A DNA stretch of 11,800 nt from CAZDKO01 sp964506075 [NCBI: uncultured bacterium] (GTDB taxonomy: Bacteria; CAZDME01; JAYEMH01): assembly GCA_964506075.1 (NCBI GenBank), contig CAZDKO010000040.1, positions 1-11,800 of the forward strand, read 5' to 3'. The notes below the pieces were generated by a model. The model saw only the letters and a list, made by a program, of their open reading frames with translations, was not told the origin of the DNA and searched no databases. Shown here one piece after another: positions 7,419-11,800 of the stretch. The position numbers were made by a program, and so were the translations under genes. Each line of letters opens with the position of its first letter. Position 1 is the first letter of the stretch.

Positions 7419-7502
7419 CTATCTTTTTCTAACCGAAACCCCGGCTATCCCCAATACCCCAATTCCCAAAAGCAAAAGAGAAGCCAGTTCGGGGATGACC
7501 GC
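7419..7502 (-). pseudogene. Out-of-frame PEP-CTERM sorting tail of the GloVer gene
   Basis: Read one base over from the GloVer gene, this stretch encodes 27 residues: AVIPELASLLLLG, then IGVLGIAGVSVRKR and a TAG at 7419-7421. It aligns with the in-frame tails of the two following genes at protein and DNA level. In the DUF2341 gene GAAGAAGAAGG runs straight into GGTTATCCCCGAACC; here an extra base (GGCGGTC) breaks the frame. The motif itself is P-E-L rather than P-E-P. Confidence 0.8.
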
Positions 7503-8214
7503 CTTCTTCTTCCGTCCCTTGGGAAAAAATAATACCCAAATTACTATCTCCTCCATAACTGGCCAAGCCATAGAGGACATTATCGTAAAGCGTCAGGCTG
7601 CCAAAAGAATAATATCCATCGTCATTCCCTCCTAAGGGAAATTCGTGAAAAAGAGTATAATCATCTCCTGCCGTAGTCATGGAAAAAATAACCCCGCCAC
7701 TATAATTTCCGCCTAAAGAAGTTATCCCGTAAAGAGTATCACCGGATAAAGTCAGACCCCCGTGAGGAGAAGTCCCATCAGCTCCGTTAAAGTTATGGAT
7801 AACAGCAAAATCACTTCCGTCGGTACTCAGGGAAAAAACAACACCCTCTCCATATTCCCCGGCATTAGTAGTCATTCCGAAAAGAGTATTGCCGGATAAG
7901 GTCAGACTATCGCAAGGGGAACTTCCATCAACCGTCCCGCCGGCAAACTCGTAGAGGAGGGTAAAATTATCCCCTGTGGTATCCAGGGAAAAAATAACCC
8001 CGCCGTCATAATCTCCACCGGAATAGGCCATACCGTAGAGGGTATCGCCGGAAAACGTCAGGCTGCCCATAGGTAAGCTTCCATCATCTCCCCCGCCGGT
8101 AAATTCGTGAAGAATATTATAATCAAGCGGGTCGGAATAAACAGGAAAAGGAAATAATAATGACAAGACCAATAAAAGAAAGACGAAAAGACAAATGTTT
8201 TTTATTTGAATCAT
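7429..8214 (-). CDS. GloVer-repeat secreted protein whose PEP-CTERM tail is lost by frameshift
   Basis: The open frame gives 261 residues. A signal peptide (MIQIKN, long hydrophobic core, likely cleavage after V-Y-S near 27) is followed by four repeats of about 51 residues, at 31-81, 82-133, 134-183 and 184-233. Each has the pattern hEF-G-DG-P-x-G-S-L-T-L-S-G-D-T-L-Y-G, then GG-Y-GGVIFS. This matches the choice-of-anchor GloVer (TIGR03803-type) repeat, probably a beta-propeller-like surface domain. After EEE at 235-237 the frame runs into HPRTGFSF and stops at 7429. One base over, the DNA encodes a sorting tail ending at 7419, so the gene looks damaged (or misread) by a single extra base near 7498-7503. 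The start is well supported: AAGGA lies 5 bases before ATG 8214. A shared-type promoter lies upstream. Confidence 0.8.
   Translation of the reverse strand: MIQIKNICLFVFLLLVLSLLFPFPVYSDPLDYNILHEFTGGGDDGSLPMGSLTFSGDTLYGMAYSGGDYDGGVIFSLDTTGDNFTLLYEFAGGTVDGSSPCDSLTLSGNTLFGMTTNAGEYGEGVVFSLSTDGSDFAVIHNFNGADGTSPHGGLTLSGDTLYGITSLGGNYSGGVIFSMTTAGDDYTLFHEFPLGGNDDGYYSFGSLTLYDNVLYGLASYGGDSNLGIIFSQGTEEEGGHPRTGFSFAFGNWGIGDSRGFG
7516..8124 (-). repeat. Four tandem GloVer repeats inside the CDS
   Basis: In-frame units of 50-52 codons lie at 8124-7972, 7971-7816, 7815-7666 and 7665-7516. They share LTLSGDTLYG-type and GGVIFS-type cores. The fourth unit is the most diverged (SLTLYDNVLYG, GIIFS). They are diverged protein repeats rather than near-identical DNA repeats. 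Confidence 0.8.
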
Positions 8215-8317
8215 TCTTTTCCTTCTCGTTATAAATACCCATTAAAGGTTGATAGAAAGAATCATCAGACATCAGTGGGGTCAAGGAAAGAAAATTGCTT
8301 TGCGTCAACCTATAAAG

Positions 8318-8332
8318 ATTAGATAATCTAAT
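8318..8332. promoter_or_regulatory. Candidate operator: perfect palindrome just downstream of the GloVer promoter
   Basis: ATTAGATAATCTAAT is a perfect inverted repeat with 7-base arms and one central base. It begins 11 bases downstream of the -10 box at 8343-8348, at about +5 to +19 of the expected transcript, where a repressor dimer could block initiation. The same position after the sister promoter holds only a weaker repeat (7308-7321). A chance palindrome in AT-rich DNA cannot be excluded. Confidence 0.35.
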
Positions 8333-8342
8333 GATTATGGAA

Positions 8343-8372
8343 ACTATACCATAATGAATACTCAAAAAGCAA
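8343..8372 (-). promoter_or_regulatory. Extended -10 promoter for the GloVer gene
   Basis: On the minus strand TTGCTT (8367-8372), an 18-base spacer and TATAGT (8343-8348) are preceded by TG one base upstream (TGGTATAGT). The start would be near 8336, giving a leader of about 120 bases before ATG 8214. The -35 box is poor, but spacing, extended -10 and much of the spacer match the promoter-like block at 7333-7362. The non-coding stretch 8215-8479 holds this promoter, the palindrome at 8318-8332, the clpX terminator and nothing else that I can support. Confidence 0.5.
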
Positions 8373-8395
8373 ATCTATGTAAATCCATATAAAAT

Positions 8396-8429
8396 AAAGA
8401 GCAGGCTGTTTTTCTTCAGCTTGCTCTTT
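8396..8429. terminator. Bidirectional rho-independent terminator after clpX
   Basis: A 13-pair stem (left arm core AGAGCAGGCTG, right arm core CAGCTTGCTCT, one G-T mispair) closes an 8-base loop. It is followed by seven or more T on the plus strand and by TTTATTTTAT on the minus strand. It lies about 50 bases after the clpX stop and 24 bases before the GloVer promoter, so it separates the two units. Confidence 0.85.
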
Positions 8430-8479
8430 TTTTGGCAAATCTATTTTCTAAGTTAAAGCTTTTCTGATAATTTTAATAA

Positions 8480-9736
8480 CTATGCTGATTTCTCTATCAA
8501 TTCCTGATTTTTATAAAAAACCGGCTCACCCTCACCCTTTATCACTTCCGGAGTAATAATGCATTTAGTAATCCGGGAAGATAACGCCGGGAGCTCATAC
8601 ATAATATCAAGCATAAAATTTTCAATGATTGACCGGAGTGCTCTGGCCCCGGTTCCCCGTTTAATCGCTTCCTGAACTATGGCCGATAAGGCTTCAGGGG
8701 TAAAGTCAAGCTGGACCCTGTCCATAGAAAATATTTTTTTATACTGTTTTACCAGGGCATTTCTGGGTTCAATCAAAATTTTAATTAAATCTTTTTCTTC
8801 CAAATCATGTAACACGGCAATGATCGGCAGCCGCCCCACAAACTCAGGAATCATTCCAAATTTAAGAAGATCACGCGGTTCAACTTTATTAAGAATTTCA
8901 TTTATTTTTTTATCATCTTTACTCTTTATATTACCGCCAAAGCCAATAATCTGCTTGTTCAATCGAGAGGACACTATTTTTTCTAATCCGGTAAACGTCC
9001 CGCCGCAAATAAAAAGAATATTGGTCGTATCGACCTGAATAAACTCCTGATGGGGATGCTTTCTTCCTCCCTTTGGAGGAACATTAGCCACCGTTCCTTC
9101 GATAATTTTTAAAAGTGCCTGTTGCACCCCTTCTCCCGAGACGTCCCGGGTAATGGAAACATTTTCGGTTGTCCGGGCAATCTTATCAATCTCGTCAATA
9201 TAAATAATACCTTTTTGGGCTTTAGCCAGATTATATTTGGATTCCTGTAACAGTTTAAGAAGAATATTCTCTACGTCCTCTCCCACGTATCCCGCTTCAG
9301 TTAAAGTCGTGGCGTCGGCAATAACAAAAGGAACATCCAAAATTTTAGCTAAAGTCCGGGCTAAAAGAGTTTTGCCCGAACCGGTGGGACCGATTAAAAG
9401 AATATTACTCTTTTCCAATTCTACGTCCGTATTGTCATTTTCTGTCTGAATGCGTTTGTAATGGTTATGAACCGCCACAGCTAAAGTTCTCTTGGCTCTT
9501 TCCTGTCCGACCACATACTGATCAAGGTTTTCCTTGATTTCTACCGGGCTGGGGACATTTTTACTGGGTGTATAGTCTGTTTTTATCTCTTTAGTCAGGA
9601 TTTCATTACATAACTCTACGCATTCCCCGCATATAAAAACATTCGGCCCGGCGATTAAACGCCCGGCTTCTCCTTCCCCCCGGCCGCAAAAAGAACATTT
9701 TGCGTATTTTCCAAACTCTCCGCTGCTGCTTTTCAT
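8480..9736 (-). CDS. clpX: ClpX, ATP-dependent unfoldase of the ClpXP protease
   Basis: The protein has 418 residues, the usual ClpX length. The N-terminal zinc-binding domain has Cys14, Cys17, Cys36 and Cys39. The AAA+ core shows Walker A GPTGSGKT (116-123), pore loop GYVG (149-152), Walker B IIYIDE (177-182), the RKH loop in GGRKHPHQ, the ClpP-docking IGF loop in KQIIGFGG, and sensor 2 in [10 protein letters not shown]. It unfolds tagged or recognised proteins with ATP and feeds them into ClpP in the cytoplasm. A ribosome-binding site (AGGAG) lies just before ATG 9736. The start overlaps the clpP stop by one base (TAATG), so the two are translated together. A terminator follows the gene. 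Confidence 0.98.
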   Translation of the reverse strand: MKSSSGEFGKYAKCSFCGRGEGEAGRLIAGPNVFICGECVELCNEILTKEIKTDYTPSKNVPSPVEIKENLDQYVVGQERAKRTLAVAVHNHYKRIQTENDNTDVELEKSNILLIGPTGSGKTLLARTLAKILDVPFVIADATTLTEAGYVGEDVENILLKLLQESKYNLAKAQKGIIYIDEIDKIARTTENVSITRDVSGEGVQQALLKIIEGTVANVPPKGGRKHPHQEFIQVDTTNILFICGGTFTGLEKIVSSRLNKQIIGFGGNIKSKDDKKINEILNKVEPRDLLKFGMIPEFVGRLPIIAVLHDLEEKDLIKILIEPRNALVKQYKKIFSMDRVQLDFTPEALSAIVQEAIKRGTGARALRSIIENFMLDIMYELPALSSRITKCIITPEVIKGEGEPVFYKNQELIEKSA

Positions 9737-10368
9737 TATTTCTCCTCTTTCTTCTTCACTTCTTCTCTGTGCGTAATCACACTATCTATAAGACCATAGG
9801 CCATAGCTTCTTCCGCAGTCATAAAAAAATCACGATCCGTATCTTTTTCAATTTTTTCCAGAGGCTGTCCGGTATGGTGGGATAACAGACTATTAATTTT
9901 ATCCTTTAATCTTAAAATTTCCTTGGCCTGAATACTGATATCGGCCGCCTGCCCCTGAACGCCTCCCCAGGGCTGATGAATCATTACCCGGGCATGAGGG
10001 AGAGCATAGCGTTTACCTTTTTCTCCGGCTGATAAAAGTATTGCCCCCATGCTGGTCGCCTGGCCCATACAAATGGTGGATACCCGCGGTTTAATATATT
10101 GAATGGTATCATAAATGGCTAATCCGGCCGTAACTATGCCGCCGGGACAATTTATATAAAGATGAACATCCTTATTAGGGTCCTCCGCCTCCAGAAAAAG
10201 AAGCTGGGCAATTACTAAATTAGCAATTTCATCACTGATAGGAACACCGATAAAAACAATTCTATCCTTTAAAAGCCGAGAAAAAATATCATAAGCTCTT
10301 TCTCCTCTGCCGGTGGTCTCCACCACCATGGGAATTAACTGGTTATAAATATTTTTTTTCCCGCTCAT
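9736..10368 (-). CDS. clpP: ClpP, proteolytic subunit of the ClpXP protease
   Basis: The protein has 210 residues, the normal length. The serine-protease triad is complete: Ser106 in ATSMG, His131 in MIHQP and Asp180 in DTDRD, with the same spacing as in E. coli ClpP. Further family marks are INCPGG near 72-77 and the C-terminal AMAYGLID. A short N-terminal stretch before IPMVVE may be processed, as in other ClpP proteins. Fourteen subunits form the barrel that degrades proteins delivered by ClpX. A strong ribosome-binding site, GGAGG, lies 6 bases before the ATG. The tig gene ends 64 bases upstream; I see no convincing promoter in that gap, so tig-clpP-clpX is probably one operon. Confidence 0.98.
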   Translation of the reverse strand: MSGKKNIYNQLIPMVVETTGRGERAYDIFSRLLKDRIVFIGVPISDEIANLVIAQLLFLEAEDPNKDVHLYINCPGGIVTAGLAIYDTIQYIKPRVSTICMGQATSMGAILLSAGEKGKRYALPHARVMIHQPWGGVQGQAADISIQAKEILRLKDKINSLLSHHTGQPLEKIEKDTDRDFFMTAEEAMAYGLIDSVITHREEVKKKEEK

Positions 10369-10432
10369 TATCCGCCTCCTTATGATTAAGTTTCTAAACT
10401 ATATTTTCTTCGGCAAAATTTACCGGGTGTTA

Positions 10433-11698
10433 TTATTTGACAATCTCTTCAATATGGGCTGAACTTATGATGAAATTAAGCGTTTTATTATGCCGAAGCT
10501 GTTCAATAAAACCGTCGGTGATTTCTTCATCCAGATCTTTTCTTCTTGAATATTGACCCAGTTTTTTTAATTCTTCTTTGGCCTCTTCCTCACTGATAAT
10601 TATATTTTCTTTTTCGGCTATAGCTTCCAGCATTAAAGCCAGTTTTATCTCTTCCGCCGCTTTTTTGTAAGCCTCTTCATTAAATTTTTCCTCATCTTTT
10701 TTAATTTCATCCCGGCTAAAACCCATTCCTTCCAAACGCTTTAAAGTATAACCCAATAAAACATTTTGTCTTTGCTTGACCAGAGAGAGAGGTAAAGGGA
10801 ATTCAGCCGTTTCAAGTAACCGGCTGATTATTTCTACCCTCATTTTTTTAAAGGCTTCGGCTTCTTTCCATTGCTTGAGTTGATGTTTTATCTTTTCCTT
10901 TAAATCGTTCAGGTTCTGGCAGTCTTTAAATCTTTTCGCCAATTCATCGTCTATCGGAGGCGTTTTTTTCTCCCGGATTTCTTTTAATTTTACACTAAAA
11001 ACAGCTTCTTTACTCTGAAGCTCCGCTGAAGGATGATCAGCCGGTAATTTAAAATTAATATCCTTTTTTTCACCTGTTTTTAAACCCACTAATTCCTTAT
11101 CAAAGCCGGGACCGAATAGATCCTTTCCGGTCTCCAGAGAAAAATTATCAGTTTTGCCGCCGGCGATAATTTTTCCGTCAACATATATTTCTAAATCTAT
11201 TATGGCTGTATCTCCGTTTTGTAAAGGACGGTCAGAAATTAAGTTGTAAGTAGCCATTCTTTCCTGGATAGCTTTAATCTCTTCATCCACTTCAGAATCA
11301 GAAGCTACCGGCATTTCCTTTTTGCCTTTTAAACCTTTATACTGGCCCAGTTTAATCTTCGGTTTTACCTCTACTTTAGCTTCAAAAATAAGAGGTTTAT
11401 CAGGATTCCATTCTAATTTAGAAATCTCCGGTTCACCGATCGGCCATAAATCTGTCTCTTTCAAGGCAGACGTGTAACTTTGAGGAATGGTGTTTCTAAG
11501 CACTTCAGATTCAATATCTTTACCAAAACGGCTTAAAATCAGTTCTCTGGGAACCTTTCCGGGTCTAAATCCGGGTAAAGAAGCATTTTTCAGGAAACGG
11601 TTAATAACCGTTTCAAATTCCTGCTGCATAATTTCGGGCTGGACCTCTATTTCTAAAATTCTTTGACAATCATCAATTTTTTTAACCTGAACTTTCAT
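10433..11698 (-). CDS. tig: Trigger factor, ribosome-associated chaperone with prolyl isomerase domain
   Basis: The protein has 421 residues in the standard three-part layout. The ribosome-binding domain carries the signature GFRPGKVP at 43-50, the site that docks on the exit tunnel. An FKBP-like isomerase domain lies at about 150-240 (NGDTAIIDLEIYVDGK through FSVKLKEI). A long charged helical C-terminal chaperone region follows. It holds nascent chains as they leave the ribosome. The frame extends to GTG 11713, but that codon lies in the likely ribosome-binding site AGGTGAG. ATG 11698 gives MKVQVKKIDDCQRILEIEV, the usual trigger-factor beginning, so I start there. It lies 25 bases after tRNA-Gly and upstream of clpP and clpX, a common neighbourhood. 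Confidence 0.97.
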   Translation of the reverse strand: MKVQVKKIDDCQRILEIEVQPEIMQQEFETVINRFLKNASLPGFRPGKVPRELILSRFGKDIESEVLRNTIPQSYTSALKETDLWPIGEPEISKLEWNPDKPLIFEAKVEVKPKIKLGQYKGLKGKKEMPVASDSEVDEEIKAIQERMATYNLISDRPLQNGDTAIIDLEIYVDGKIIAGGKTDNFSLETGKDLFGPGFDKELVGLKTGEKKDINFKLPADHPSAELQSKEAVFSVKLKEIREKKTPPIDDELAKRFKDCQNLNDLKEKIKHQLKQWKEAEAFKKMRVEIISRLLETAEFPLPLSLVKQRQNVLLGYTLKRLEGMGFSRDEIKKDEEKFNEEAYKKAAEEIKLALMLEAIAEKENIIISEEEAKEELKKLGQYSRRKDLDEEITDGFIEQLRHNKTLNFIISSAHIEEIVK

Positions 11699-11708
11699 CG
11701 TGATATCT

Positions 11709-11715
11709 CTCACCT
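11709..11715 (-). promoter_or_regulatory. Ribosome-binding site deciding the tig start
   Basis: AGGTGAG on the minus strand lies 10 bases before ATG 11698. It contains the GTG (11713-11711) that would otherwise open the longest frame, so the ATG is the better start. Confidence 0.6.
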
Positions 11716-11723
11716 TTTTATTC

Positions 11724-11798
11724 TGGAGCGGGTGATGGGATTCGAACCCACGACATCTACCTTGGCAAGGTAGCGCTCTACCGCTAAGCTACACCCGC
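11724..11798 (-). tRNA. tRNA-Gly (anticodon GCC)
   Basis: On the minus strand the acceptor stem GCGGGTG pairs with CACCCGC, followed by T and an encoded CCA. The anticodon stem CTACC/GGTAG holds the loop TTGCCAA, giving anticodon GCC. The T arm contains GGTTCGAATCC. The D arm (TAGCTTAGCGGTAGAGC) is normal. The total is 75 bases with CCA. It lies just upstream of tig, in the same direction, with no terminator visible between them. Confidence 0.96.
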
Positions 11799-11800
11799 TT

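Noticed and set aside
8297-8306. GACGCAAAGC on the minus strand, in the GloVer leader, recalling the GEMM-I (cyclic-di-GMP) riboswitch core.
   Set aside because: The GAAA-loop helix, the GCAAACC segment and the second receptor helix are all missing, and too few bases lie between the predicted transcript start and this motif.
8123-8365. Minus-strand open frame of 80 codons covering the GloVer leader and start.
   Set aside because: It overlaps the predicted promoter region and the well-supported GloVer start in another frame, and its protein has no family features.
7236-8400. Sigma-54 (-24/-12) promoters, as used by some PEP-CTERM regulons.
   Set aside because: No TGGCA-type -24 with a TTGC -12 at the right spacing was found upstream of either unit.
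8679-9885. Plus-strand open frames at 8679-9038, 9237-9449 and 9700-9885.
   Set aside because: They lie opposite clpX and clpP, have no ribosome-binding site and no recognisable protein features; shadows of the real genes.

Overview
The window is AT-rich DNA (roughly 40% GC by eye) from a diderm (Gram-negative type) bacterium. Three consecutive proteins carry PEP-CTERM surface-sorting tails, a system known only from bacteria with an outer membrane. There is also a predicted outer-membrane barrel, a polysaccharide flippase and a GT-C type membrane glycosyltransferase. PEP-CTERM proteins, a ComEA-like SLBB/helix-hairpin-helix protein and low GC together would fit Omnitrophota or a similar PVC-related or deltaproteobacterial lineage. 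That placement is inference; no marker here fixes the phylum.

Layout: almost everything is on the minus strand and is read from the right end leftwards. (1) 11798-8480 is a housekeeping block: tRNA-Gly(GCC), tig (trigger factor), clpP, clpX, closed by a strong bidirectional terminator at 8396-8429. (2) 8372-5252 is a PEP-CTERM block. It starts with a GloVer-repeat protein (8214-7429) whose sorting tail is out of frame. An overlapping gene pair follows: a DUF2341 protein (7235-6132) and a jelly-roll-like protein (6135-5317). A terminator at 5252-5286 closes the block. The two transcription units have almost the same extended -10 promoter block (8343-8372 and 7333-7362), which suggests joint control. 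(3) 5208-1151 is a four-gene operon behind a near-consensus sigma-70 promoter: comEA-like gene, predicted outer-membrane beta-barrel, Wzx-type flippase, HprK-related kinase-like protein. (4) 1-1143 on the plus strand is the 3' end of a membrane glycosyltransferase, convergent with the kinase-like gene.

How the parts fit: trigger factor and ClpXP form the usual folding and degradation module. The other two blocks look like cell-surface biology. PEP-CTERM proteins need an exosortase and normally an exopolysaccharide locus. No exosortase is in this window, but the flippase, glycosyltransferase and HprK-like kinase are the kinds of gene such loci contain. The most informative observations are the frameshifted PEP-CTERM tail, the duplicated promoter block with a palindrome just downstream of one copy, and the kinase-like gene coupled to the flippase. 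Several start codons are reassigned from ribosome-binding-site or promoter evidence. No mobile element, CRISPR array or rRNA was seen, and no gene-free stretch exceeds about 300 bases.
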